From positions 1 through 64,000 of the forward strand of contig CAWGSF010000011.1 in the NCBI GenBank assembly GCA_963825255.1: a stretch of 64,000 nucleotides of DNA, written 5' to 3'. This document shows positions 43,201 to 49,732 of this stretch, one piece after another. Source of the stretch: JAIBJN01 sp963825255. GTDB taxonomy: Bacteria > Actinomycetota > Thermoleophilia > Gaiellales > Gaiellaceae. Position 1 is the first letter of the stretch, and each line of letters opens with the position of its first letter. The notes below the pieces were generated by a model. The model searched no databases and was not told the origin of the DNA. It saw only the letters and a list, made by a program, of their open reading frames with translations. The position numbers and the translations under genes are program-made.

Positions 43201-43487
43201 GCCGCGGTGAGGAGGCGGCAGAGGTTGGCGTACCCGCCCGAGGTCTCGACGAGGAGCGTGATGTGCGAGCCGTCGGCGAGCGTCACCTCGGCGCCGGTGA
43301 TCGACCGCAGGCCCAGCGCCTTCGCGGCGTAGGCGAACTCGAGCGAGCCGTAGACGCCGTCGTGGTCGGTGAGCGCGAGCGCGCCGTAGCCGAGCTCGGC
43401 GGCCCGCGCGACCAGCTCCTCGGGCTGCGAGGCCCCGTCGAGGAAGGAGTAGGCCGAGTGGCAGTGGAGCTCGACGTACTCCGACAC
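40284..43487 (-). CDS. dnaE2: Error-prone DNA polymerase III alpha subunit, DnaE2
   Basis: The 1067-aa protein has a PHP domain at the start (MSEYVELHCHSAYSFLDGAS, LALTDHDGVYGSLEFA) and palm-domain catalytic residues in RELSSVPDIDLDFPRDIREK. Further motifs are LVASFATYRARGAIRDVGKA, CQWDKDSCADAGFLKIDLLG and AIIFQEQVLDVAMALAGFTV. After the helix-hairpin-helix region is a clamp-type motif RQLALPLE, followed by the OB fold (HVAVAGLVVARQRPSTANGV). Length and absence of a proofreading domain match DnaE2 rather than DnaE1. It performs SOS mutagenic translesion synthesis with ImuB, whose gene lies just upstream. GTG 43487 lacks a clear ribosome site. The frame is intact over 3.2 kb. Confidence 0.93.
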   Translation of the reverse strand: MSEYVELHCHSAYSFLDGASQPEELVARAAELGYGALALTDHDGVYGSLEFAYAAKALGLRSITGAEVTLADGSHITLLVETSGGYANLCRLLTAAHARERLNPHLEPALLEEWSGGLVCLSGCARHGLAVRDPNAAAGLARAFGRDRFYVELQRPYLRGDARRNAALRHLAEDLGVRTVATGDVHAHAPRRARLQDVLVAVKNRTSLEGCEPERRGNDESVLLSPREAAARFPDDRDAVRASVELAERLTFDLTHELGYRYPDFSDGPTPADVQLAEVCDRAFAERYRHAPHALRARAGERLREELALIAELGLSGFFLLHWEVLELAREVAREVRGPGSPRHLLPPGRGRGSSVGSMVCYLTGLSHVDPVDAGLALGRFLNRELSSVPDIDLDFPRDIREKLIVAVTERYGREHSALVASFATYRARGAIRDVGKALGLPQAELERLARVSDGWNARKVGEEMELLPGGEARLRSPRWRAFRELCGEIAGLPRHLSQHPGGMVISSRPLVELVPVEPAAMAGRQNCQWDKDSCADAGFLKIDLLGLGMLSAVEECVEQIARLRGEPIDLSRIPLDDRDVYREIQAADTVGLFQIESRAQMQSLLRTRPENLDDLTIQVALVRPGPIQGKAVHPYIERRQRKRDDPDYEPPYDHPSLAEPLRETLGAIIFQEQVLDVAMALAGFTVGEAEGLRRAMSRKRSQDAIEAYHARFLAGALENGADRETAELVFAKINGFASFGFPKSHAAAFALLAYQSAWLRHHYPSEFLGALLNAQPMGFYPPASLVRDAQRRGVEVRPPDVNRSGAKCLLESGAVRVGLGYIRGVGEGPATALVLEREEEGPFRSVADLARRAPLDRPELEALVMSGACDSFGWPRRQLLWRLGLAPRSASAGSGGSERQLALPLEPTSEIPELAEQTPWERMLADYRLTSISIDVHPLELLRPHLPGEVLASPDLERAPHGSHVAVAGLVVARQRPSTANGVVFMLVEDEHGQMNLIVPPPVYERQRALVRGEPLLLARGRFERVDRNRNILVGELVSLAPLARRVANDAEVRAALPAAHHFGGR

Positions 43488-43566
43488 GATCAGGCGCGCG
43501 AGTTGACACAGTGCGCGCGCACCGCGCGCGACTCTTCACGATACGCTCGAAGCGGGTGGTGGTCAG

Positions 43567-43594
43567 GGGTGGCCCCGGCACGAGAGGGCCACCC
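43567..43594. terminator. Perfect 9-bp hairpin between DUF6504 and dnaE2
   Basis: GGGTGGCCC (43567-43575), 10-base loop, GGGCCACCC (43586-43594), just after the DUF6504 stop. No U-tract. It could attenuate transcription from imuB into dnaE2. Confidence 0.45.
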
Positions 43595-43605
43595 GACCAA
43601 CAGGC

Positions 43606-43812
43606 TCACGCGCTCTGCCGGTACCACCGTCCGCCGATCTCGTCGAGGAAGACGACGGCGTTCCGCCCGGTCTCGAGCACGACCTCGAAGTACCGTCTTC
43701 TCACGGGCTCCTCCGTCCACCAGCGGTCGATCACCCTCCACTCCTCGCGCGGCGCGGCCACGGGCACGCCGTTGACGGCCACCGGCACGCCGCCGTCGCA
43801 GACGACGAGCAC
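43606..43812 (-). CDS. DUF6504-type small protein of the mutasome operon
   Basis: GTG 43812 to the stop at 43606 gives 68 aa: MLVVCDGGVPVAVNGVPVAA, then EEWRVIDRWWTEEPVRRRYF and VVFLDEIGGRWYRQSA. The RWW(T)..P.RR.YF...V.....VVF.D...GRWY pattern is one I recall at the C-terminus of, or adjacent to, actinobacterial ImuB-like polymerases. The frame continues upstream without a stop into the imuB end (RLNEPRPV). It may therefore be a domain of ImuB separated by a single-base indel at 43815-43827, or an independent gene 14 bp downstream of imuB. Confidence 0.65.
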   Translation of the reverse strand: MLVVCDGGVPVAVNGVPVAAPREEWRVIDRWWTEEPVRRRYFEVVLETGRNAVVFLDEIGGRWYRQSA

Positions 43813-43826
43813 CGGGCGCGGCTCGT

Positions 43827-45011
43827 TTAGTCGTCGCGCGGAACGAGAATGGCCCTGCTCTCCGGAATGCGCGACCAGGGCGCCACCTCCACGACGGTGC
43901 AGACGGCGTCCATCCCCACCGCCGCGCGCACCTGACGCAATCCTCCGCGCAGGCGTTCCCGCAGACGGCTCCCCCGGGGACGGACGAGCTCCGCTTGCGT
44001 CCCCACCGACTCCGCCAGCTCGCTCAGCTCGAGCCTGAGCTCCGCGGTCGGCGCCGGCAGCTCCGCGAGCCTGGAGGCCAGCGCGAGCCGAAGGCGGTCG
44101 GGCTCCGCCGTCGGCTCGCGCAGCGTGAGCGAGCGTCGCCAGGATCCACCCCCGACCAGCTTCGCCGAGAGGGCGAGCTGAAGTGGAGCCCGGCCGGCTC
44201 GCTCCGGGCGGGCGAGCAGGCGCTCGATGAGCACCGCGAGGGCCCGCGCGAGCGTGAGCTCGTTCGCAACCGGCTCGGGAAAGGACAGTGTCTCGACGAG
44301 CTCGGAGGGCGGCTGCCGCGGCGTGACCGGGACGTCTCCCTCCCCCCGGGCGAGTCGCCACGACTCCGCGCCGTCCGCGCCCAGCCGGTCGGCGACCGCC
44401 GCCCCGGGAAGCCGTGCCAGCTCGCCCAGGCGCTTGACGCCGAGCGCGGAGAGCTCGTCGCGCCGCTCCGGCGAGAGCGGCAGAAGGTGCAGAGGGAGCG
44501 GCTCGAGGAAGACGCGCGTCTCGCCGTCGTCGATCACGAGCGCGCGGCCCGCCGGCGCGACCGCGGCCGCCGCCAGCGCGGCGAAGCGTCGAGAGGCCGC
44601 GCCCACGCGTGCGCCCCATTCCGGCCCGACGGCGTCGAGCGCCCGCCGAAGCACCTGCTCGAGCCCGCCCGCCAGCCGCTCCATCCCCCGCGTGTCGAAG
44701 TAGGTGCACCCCGGCTCGACCGGCTCGACCGCGAGGCCGGCCGCCTCGAGCCGCCGCAGCACGGCCTCCCAGGCCTCCTCCACCCCGGCCGGGTCCTGCT
44801 CGACGAGCTCCAGCTGCGGACAGGTGGCGAGCGCCTCGGAGAGCCGCATGCCCGGCCGCACGCCCGCGCGCTCGGCGGCGCCGGTGCACGAGCCGAGGAG
44901 GGGTTGCTCTCCCGGCGCCGGCGCGAGCGCCACGGGCGTGCCCCGGAGCTCCGGCCGCCGCAGGAGCGGAACTCTGAGGGCGAAGGCGGGAATCGAGAGA
45001 CAGGCGATCAT
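43827..45011 (-). CDS. imuB: ImuB, catalytically inactive Y-family polymerase homologue
   Basis: The 394-aa protein begins MIACLSIPAFALRVPLLRRP. The Y-family fold is recognisable (PVALAPAPGEQPLLGSCTGA, AERAGVRPGMRLSEALATCP), but the catalytic acidic residues are missing. The first motif is SIPAFAL rather than D-x-D-xFF, and the SxDE motif is replaced by PGCTYFDTRG. The helix-hairpin-helix ALGVKRLGELARLPGAAVAD and little-finger domain (ELVETLSFPEPVANELTLA) follow. This is the signature of ImuB, the adaptor linking DnaE2 to the beta clamp. ATG 45011 is the preferred start: the promoter ends 10 bp upstream. No imuA/imuA-prime gene is adjacent. Confidence 0.88.
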   Translation of the reverse strand: MIACLSIPAFALRVPLLRRPELRGTPVALAPAPGEQPLLGSCTGAAERAGVRPGMRLSEALATCPQLELVEQDPAGVEEAWEAVLRRLEAAGLAVEPVEPGCTYFDTRGMERLAGGLEQVLRRALDAVGPEWGARVGAASRRFAALAAAAVAPAGRALVIDDGETRVFLEPLPLHLLPLSPERRDELSALGVKRLGELARLPGAAVADRLGADGAESWRLARGEGDVPVTPRQPPSELVETLSFPEPVANELTLARALAVLIERLLARPERAGRAPLQLALSAKLVGGGSWRRSLTLREPTAEPDRLRLALASRLAELPAPTAELRLELSELAESVGTQAELVRPRGSRLRERLRGGLRQVRAAVGMDAVCTVVEVAPWSRIPESRAILVPRDD

Positions 45012-45013
45012 GG

Positions 45014-45051
45014 GAACGTCTGTTCTACACGAACACACGTTCTCCTGTCAA
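45014..45051 (-). promoter_or_regulatory. SOS promoter of imuB with two LexA boxes
   Basis: On the minus strand TTGACA (45051-45046), 18-bp spacer, TAGAAC (45027-45022), then ATG 45011. Two perfect GAAC-N4-GTTC palindromes overlap it: 45031-45042 (GAACACACGTTC) within the spacer and 45014-45025 (GAACGTCTGTTC) over the -10/start region. GAAC-N4-GTTC is the Gram-positive/actinobacterial LexA (Cheo-type) box. Confidence 0.8.
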
Positions 45052-45087
45052 GGGCGAGCTCGATATCCGTTCTCCCTGGCCGACTTC

Positions 45088-45447
45088 CTACTTCTGGGCG
45101 AAGGGCGCGGAGACGTACTGGGGCACGACCATCGCCCAGGCGTTCAGGACGAGTTCGCGCATCTCCTCCTCGTCGATCGCGTTCAGGTGGACACAGACCC
45201 AGTGGAAGCGGATGTCGGAGTCGCCGGGGAGGAAGAACTTCTCCGGCTCGTTCTCGACGAGCGCCCGGCGCCACTCCTTGGGGAAGCCGAAGCCCATGTC
45301 CTTCTCGTCGCGCGAGAAGGCAAGGAAGACGATCTTCCCGACCCGGAACTTGATGCGGCCGCGGACGAAGACCTCGTATGCCCGCGGCAGGGTGAGGACG
45401 TAGGCGCGGACGTCATCGACGGTCACCCCGAGCGAGGGCTTGGCCAT
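45088..45447 (-). CDS. MmcQ/YjbR-family protein
   Basis: 119 aa. MAKPSLGVTVDDVRAYVLTL, then PRAYEVFVRGRIKFRVGKIV, FLAFSRDEKDMGFGFPKEWR and FHWVCVHLNAIDEEEMREL fit the MmcQ/YjbR double-wing DNA-binding-like fold (short N-terminal helix, RxxxKFRVGxxxF, W(V/I)xVxL...DxxE). Function is unestablished for most members. TACAGT ends 6 bp before ATG 45447, with no ribosome site. Confidence 0.8.
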   Translation of the reverse strand: MAKPSLGVTVDDVRAYVLTLPRAYEVFVRGRIKFRVGKIVFLAFSRDEKDMGFGFPKEWRRALVENEPEKFFLPGDSDIRFHWVCVHLNAIDEEEMRELVLNAWAMVVPQYVSAPFAQK

Positions 45448-45453
45448 GCGGCC

Positions 45454-45459
45454 ACTGTA
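45454..45459 (-). promoter_or_regulatory. Leaderless -10 box (TACAGT)
   Basis: Ends 6 bp before ATG 45447. Confidence 0.45.
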
Positions 45460-45483
45460 GGAAAGCCCGGGGCCCGGCGGCAG

Positions 45484-45691
45484 CTACTTCGTCGCCAGCA
45501 TCACCTCGGTCGCCTTGATCACCACCGTCACCGCATCGCCCTGGCTCAGGCCCAGCCGCTCGACGCTCCCACGCGTGATCGCCGCGACGACGTCCTGGCC
45601 GCCGACGTCGACGGTGACCTCGGCCATGATCGTCCCGACCTTGACGTCCTTGACGGTCGCGTCGAGTTGGTTGCCGTGCGCTCAACTCCAT
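45484..45691 (-). CDS. mop: Molybdopterin/molybdate-binding Mop (TOBE) protein (one frameshift)
   Basis: ATG 45691 gives MELSAR. One base near 45665 must be dropped to reach NQLDATVKDVKVGTIMAEVT, then VDVGGQDVVAAITRGSVERL, GLSQGDAVTVVIKATEVMLA and TK at TAG 45486-45484. LSARNQL..TV and the AxITRxSxExLxLxxGxxVxxxIKATxVM pattern are the TOBE/Mop molybdate-binding fold. 68 aa, as expected for a single Mop domain. It lies 21 bp downstream of modA and probably stores molybdate or delivers it. Confidence 0.88.
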
Positions 45692-45712
45692 GCGAACCAC
45701 ACCTCCGATCGC

Positions 45713-46485
45713 CTAGGGGACCACGAAGCCCGCTGCCTCGAGCTGCGCCTTGCCGTCCGGGCCCAGGACCGTATCCACGAACGCCTGGGCTGCTTCCTTG
45801 TTCTCGCTGCTCGAGACGACGGCGATCTGGTACTCGATCGGCGGCTGCGATCCCTCCGGAAGCTCGATCACGGTGACGTCGTCGGCGGCGACGGCGGCGT
45901 CCGTCGCGTAGACGAAGCCCGCGTCCGCCTCGCCGAGCGTCACCTTGCCGACCACGCCCTTGACGTCCTCCTCGTTCGACACGACGTTGTCGAGGGCCTT
46001 GTTCAGGCCGAGCTCGTCCAGGACTTCGCGCGTGTAGTCGCCGACAGGGACGCCTTCGGCCGCGATCACGAGCTTCGTGCCCGGCTTGGTGACGTCGCTC
46101 ACCTTCTCGATCCCCGCCGGGTTGTCCTTCGGGACGATGAGGACGAGGCGATTCGAGGCGAAGGTGACCGGCTCCTCGACGAGCCCCTCGCCGAAGAGCT
46201 CCTGCGGGTACTTGGAGCTCGCCGCCGCGTAGACGTCCGCCGGGGCGCCCTCGCGGATCTGCGTCGCCAGCTCGTCGGAACCGGCGAAGTTGTACCGCGG
46301 CGCCGGGTCGATCATGGGGAAGACCTCGGTGAGCGAGGCGGCGGCGTAGACGTTGAGCGGAGCCGCTGCCGCGACCGTGTCCGTCGAGCCGGTGTCGGCC
46401 GCCGTCTCGTCGTCGTCACCGCCGCAGGCCGCGAGGGCGAGGAGGAAGCGGCCAGGACGAGGGACAGCCAGGCGAGCTTCCGCAT
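45713..46485 (-). CDS. modA: Molybdate ABC transporter substrate-binding lipoprotein (one frameshift)
   Basis: ATG 46485 follows AAGGAGGA. The signal MRKLAWLSLVLA joins, after a one-base correction near 46445, to FLLALAACGGDDDETAAD with the lipobox Cys. The mature protein has LNVYAAASLTEVFPMIDPAP, YNFAGSDELATQIREGAPAD, VYAAASSKYPQELFGEGLVE, TFASNRLVLIVPKDNPAGI and VTLGEADAGFVYATDAAVAA, all ModA signatures (oxyanion-binding Ser residues). About 257 aa. It binds molybdate or tungstate for ModBC, which are encoded divergently together with a regulator. Confidence 0.92.
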
Positions 46486-46497
46486 GCACGATCCTCC

Positions 46498-46547
46498 TTG
46501 ACAACCGGCCTAGGCACCCACGAATATGCCTAGGCAATGCCTATGCG
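46498..46547. promoter_or_regulatory. modA/regulator intergenic operators and promoter
   Basis: TGCCTAGGCA, a perfect 10-bp palindrome, occurs at 46527-46536. Near copies are GGCCTAGGCA at 46507-46516 and TGCCTATGCG at 46538-46547. A plus-strand TTGACA is at 46498-46503 with GAATAT at 46522-46527 (18-bp spacer). The repeats overlap this promoter, suiting repression by the adjacent Mop-HTH protein. Confidence 0.6.
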
Positions 46548-46581
46548 ACTGTCGCCCGACTCTATACGAGAGGAGCCATCC

Positions 46582-46959
46582 GTGAGCGACCAGCAGCTCT
46601 TCACGGCCAGCGAGGCGGCCCGGGCGCTCGGCATCAGCCTCGACACGCTGCGGCGCTGGGACCGTGCGGGCCGCATCCGCACCCAGCGCGACAAGGCGAA
46701 CCGCCGGCTCGTGCCGGCGTCGGAGGTGACACGGCTCCAGGGGCGTCCGTCGGAAGAGCTCAGCGCCCGCAACCGCTTCCGCGGCGTCGTCCGGGCGGTC
46801 GAGGTCGACGGGTTCCTCGCCAGGGTCGAGCTCGACGTCTCCGGCCCGGCCCGCGTCGTCGCGGTCATCACGCGCGAGGCCGCCGAGGAGCTCGAGCTCG
46901 CGCCCGGGCGGGAGGCAGTCGCCGTCGTCAAGTCCACGTCGGTCATGGTCGAGCGGTGA
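46582..46959 (+). CDS. MerR-type HTH + Mop domain molybdate-responsive regulator
   Basis: The 125-aa protein has an N-terminal excisionase/MerR-like HTH (QLFTASEAARALGISLDTLR, then WDRAGRIRTQRDKANRRLVP) fused to a Mop/TOBE domain (ELSARNRFRGVVRAVEVDGF, VVAVITREAAEELELAPGRE, AVAVVKSTSVMVE). It is functionally analogous to ModE but with a different DNA-binding domain. GTG 46582 is chosen because AGAGGAG lies just upstream; an ATG at 46537 is an alternative inside the operator region. Its stop overlaps the modB start (GTGA), so it leads the modB-modC operon. Confidence 0.88.
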   Translation: MSDQQLFTASEAARALGISLDTLRRWDRAGRIRTQRDKANRRLVPASEVTRLQGRPSEELSARNRFRGVVRAVEVDGFLARVELDVSGPARVVAVITREAAEELELAPGREAVAVVKSTSVMVER

Positions 46960-47786
46960 TCCGCCGCTGGCTCTTCCCGGTCGCCCTGGCCGTCGCCACG
47001 GCACTCACGCTCGGCTTCCTCTTACTGCCGATCGTCGCGATCTTCCTGCGCGTCCCGCCGGGCGACCTCGTCGCCCAGCTCGGCAGCGACGTGGCGATCG
47101 ACGCCATCGTCGTCACCTTGAAGGCGACCGTCATCGCCCAGACGCTCATCCTCGTCATCGGCACGCCGGCCGCGTATCTCATTGCCTCGCGCAGCTTCCG
47201 CGGGCGCCCGTTCGTGATCACGCTCATCGAGCTTCCACTCGTCCTCCCGCCCGCCGTCGCCGGGATCGCCCTGTTCGCCGCGTTCGGCCGGCTCGGGCTG
47301 CTCGGCAGCACGTTCGAGGCGCTCGGCTTCACCGTCGCCCTGACGCCGGCGGCGGTCGTCCTCGCAGTCACGTACGTCGCGAGCCCCTTCTACATCCGCC
47401 AGGCGATCGCGTCCTTCGAGGCCCTCGACCGCTCGCTCCTCGACGCCTCGCGGACCCTCGGGGCCGGGCCGGCGCGCACGTTCTTCCGGATCGCGCTTCC
47501 GCTGGCCGGCAAGGGCCTGGCCGCCGGCGCCGCCCTCTCCTTCGCCCGCGGCATCGGCGAGTTCGGCGCGACGATCATGTTCGCCGGCAGCCTCCAGGGC
47601 GTGACGCAGACGCTGTCGCTGGCGATCTACGCGCAGTTCGACCTCAACTTCGACGTCGCCCTGGCGCTGGGCGCCCTGCTGGTCGTCGTCAGCGCGACGA
47701 TCCTGCTCCTCGTCAAGCTCATTCCCGCATGGACACGCTCGACCTCGACATCTCCCTCGCCCTTCGCTCGTTTCGGCTCGAGCTAG
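46956..47786 (+). CDS. modB: Molybdate ABC transporter permease
   Basis: About 276 aa with five to six membrane helices (WLFPVALAVATALTLGFLLL, AIVVTLKATVIAQTLILVIG, FVITLIELPLVLPPAVAGIA). The permease-ATPase contact loop is LLDASRTLGAGPARTFFRIA followed by LPLAGKGLAAGAALSFARGI and GEFGATIMFAGS, which is diagnostic for ModB. GTG 46956 overlaps the regulator stop. The open frame runs 57 bp into modC, an unusually long overlap. The real end may be near 47730 if an indel is present. Confidence 0.9.
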   Translation: MIRRWLFPVALAVATALTLGFLLLPIVAIFLRVPPGDLVAQLGSDVAIDAIVVTLKATVIAQTLILVIGTPAAYLIASRSFRGRPFVITLIELPLVLPPAVAGIALFAAFGRLGLLGSTFEALGFTVALTPAAVVLAVTYVASPFYIRQAIASFEALDRSLLDASRTLGAGPARTFFRIALPLAGKGLAAGAALSFARGIGEFGATIMFAGSLQGVTQTLSLAIYAQFDLNFDVALALGALLVVVSATILLLVKLIPAWTRSTSTSPSPFARFGSS

Positions 47787-48776
47787 CGCTCACCGTCGGA
47801 CGCGAGACCTACGCCCTCGTCGGGCCGTCCGGGGCCGGCAAGACGAGCGTGCTCCGCATGGTCGCCGGGCTCGTCCGGCCCGACCGGGGCCGGATCGCCC
47901 TGGGCGAGCGCGTGCTGTTCGACGAAGAGACCGGGAGTCAACCGGCCGCCCGAGGACCGGCGCGTCGGCTTCGTCTTCCAGGAGTACGCGCTCTTCCCGC
48001 ACATGACGGTCGAGCAGAACGTGGCGTACGCGGGCGGGAGGAACGGCGCCGATGCGCTCGAGCGCCTGCACGTGGGCCACCTCGCGAAGGCGCATCCAGG
48101 TGAGCTGTCCGGCGGCGAGCGCCAGCGGGTCGGGCTCGCGCGCGCCCTCGCCCGCGATCCGGACGTCCTCCTCCTCGACGAGCCGATGTCCGCCCTCGAC
48201 ACGCACACGCGGGCGAGCGTCCGGGCCGAGCTGCGGACGGTGCTCGACCGTCTCGACCTCCCCGTGCTCCTCGTCACCCATGACTTCCAGGACGCGGCAG
48301 TCCTCGCCGGCCGCGTGGCCGTGCTCGTCGACGGCCGGCTCGTGCAGGCCGGGACGCCCGCAGACCTGATCGCCACGCCGACGGATGCGTTCGTCGCGAG
48401 CTTCACCGGCGCCAATATCCTCACCGGCAGCGCGCGCCCGGGCCCCGATGGCCTCACGGAGGTCGCCCTCGACGTCGGCGGGCTCCTCTACTCCGTCGAC
48501 GAGGCGGCGGGCCCGGTCTACGCCGCCGTGTACCCGTGGGAGGTCTCGATCGGGCGGCAGGCGCCCGACGACTCCGCGCTCAACCATGTCAGCGGGTCGA
48601 TCACCTCGCTCGTCCGCATCGGCAATCGCGCGCGCGTTCAGGTCGGCGGGCTGGTCGGCGAGGTCACGACCGCGTCCATCGAGCGTCTCGGCCTCGAGAC
48701 CGGCGACCAGGTCGTCGCGTCCTTCAAGGCGGCCGCCACGCGCCTCGTCTCCCGCGGCTCCGACGGGCGACTCTGA
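47729..48776 (+). CDS. modC: Molybdate ABC transporter ATPase (one frameshift)
   Basis: ATG 47729. Walker A is ALVGPSGAGKTSVLRMVAGL. A shift near 47940 leads into RRVGFVFQEYALFPHMTVEQ, the ABC signature HPGELSGGERQRVGLARALA, Walker B PDVLLLDEPMSALDTHTRAS and the H-loop LLVTHDFQDAAVLAGRVAVL. The C-terminal ~110 residues are a TOBE-like regulatory domain (NHVSGSITSLVRIGNRARVQ). About 349 aa. It drives molybdate uptake with ModAB. Confidence 0.9.
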
Positions 48777-48780
48777 AGCG

Positions 48781-48786
48781 TACAAT
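48781..48786 (+). promoter_or_regulatory. Leaderless -10 box (TACAAT)
   Basis: Ends 6 bp before ATG 48793; near consensus. Confidence 0.55.
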
Positions 48787-48792
48787 CGCCAC

Positions 48793-49002
48793 ATGGGAGT
48801 CCGGTACAGCTCCCCCGACTCACCCTTCACGCGGATCACCGTCGTCTACCGCTGCAAGTGCGGCGCGACAGCGTCCGAGGTCGGCCGGCATGCCGCCGAT
48901 CTCCCGCCCGGCTGGGAGCGCCTGTCCGAGGACACGTGCCTCTGCGCGTACTGCGCCGAGCACGCGCGCGCCAAGGCACGGGCGGCCGGCAACTCGGCCT
49001 GA
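48793..49002 (+). CDS. Small putative zinc-binding protein (69 aa)
   Basis: MGVRYSSPDSPFTRITVVYR is followed by a CKC pair, then PPGWERLSEDTCLCAYCAEH with two further cysteine positions; together they could bind one zinc. No family name is recognised. TACAAT 6 bp before ATG 48793 and no ribosome site indicate a leaderless transcript independent of modC, 16 bp upstream. Convergent with comB, stops 3 bp apart. Confidence 0.6.
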   Translation: MGVRYSSPDSPFTRITVVYRCKCGATASEVGRHAADLPPGWERLSEDTCLCAYCAEHARAKARAAGNSA

Positions 49003-49005
49003 CGG

Positions 49006-49689
49006 CTAGGCGACGACTTCCGCCGCCGGGCCCTGCATGCGCGCGAGCCGCGGCGCGACGGCGAGCACGCTCTCGCGGGCGCACCAGGCGATGTCCTCGT
49101 CGAGGAGGGCGTGGAGCGGGTTTCCCGCCGCCCGTAGCCCCTCCTCGGCGCTCCCGAACGAGCGGGCGAGGCGGACCGCGGCCTCGGCGGGATCCGACCG
49201 CTCGCCGTCCAGGAGCTCCGCGATCCTCCCCGCGCAGTAGGCGTCGTCCAGCGTGAACCGGCCCTCGAGGCCGGCGCAGACGATCTCGACATCGCCGTCC
49301 TCCCGCTGGGCGGCAGCGGCGACGGCCTCGAGGTTGAGCAGGCTCCCGACGAGGACGACGTCCGCGGCCGCGGCCGCCGAGACGATCGCGCGCGTCCCGT
49401 TCGTCGTGGTCGTGATCAGCGTCTCGCCGCGCGGCTCGAGGAACTCCCGCGGCGAGTTCCCGAGGTCGAAGCCGGGGATCGCCTCCAGCCTGCGCTCGCC
49501 GGCGAGCACGCCCTCGCCCAGGCGGGACCGCAGCTCGAGGGCGTCCTCGATCTCGACGCAGCAGAGCACGCGGCGATAGCCGGAGGCGAGGGCCTGGGCG
49601 ATGGTGGAGGTCGCGCGAAGGACGTCGACGACCACTGCGACGGCGGCGCGCTCGACCTCCGACGGCGTGAAGGCAACGTGGACGCGCAT
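49006..49689 (-). CDS. ComB-family 2-phosphosulfolactate phosphatase-like protein
   Basis: About 227 aa. VAVVVDVLRATSTIAQALAS, RVLCCVEIEDALELRSRLGE, FDLGNSPREFLEPRGETLIT, TTTNGTRAIVSAAAAADVVL and FTLDDAYCAGRIAELLDGER are the ComB hallmarks (Asp in VDVLRATST and the TTNGTRA loop). ComB acts in coenzyme M biosynthesis in methanogens. Homologues are widespread in bacteria lacking that pathway, so the substrate here is uncertain. No other coenzyme M genes are near. The start ATG 49689 fits the family N-terminus. Confidence 0.85.
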   Translation of the reverse strand: MRVHVAFTPSEVERAAVAVVVDVLRATSTIAQALASGYRRVLCCVEIEDALELRSRLGEGVLAGERRLEAIPGFDLGNSPREFLEPRGETLITTTTNGTRAIVSAAAAADVVLVGSLLNLEAVAAAAQREDGDVEIVCAGLEGRFTLDDAYCAGRIAELLDGERSDPAEAAVRLARSFGSAEEGLRAAGNPLHALLDEDIAWCARESVLAVAPRLARMQGPAAEVVA

Positions 49690-49717
49690 CGGGGGCCGTG
49701 ACCTTACACGCCGCGGA

Positions 49718-49723
49718 TACGAT
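49718..49723 (+). promoter_or_regulatory. Leaderless -10 box (TACGAT)
   Basis: Ends 9 bp before GTG 49733; no ribosome site. Confidence 0.45.
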
Positions 49724-49732
49724 GGCTCGAAA

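Noticed and set aside
43490..43605. A LexA box for dnaE2 in its own upstream gap
   Set aside because: No GAAC-N4-GTTC or close variant was found in 43488-43605; SOS control would have to come through the imuB promoter.
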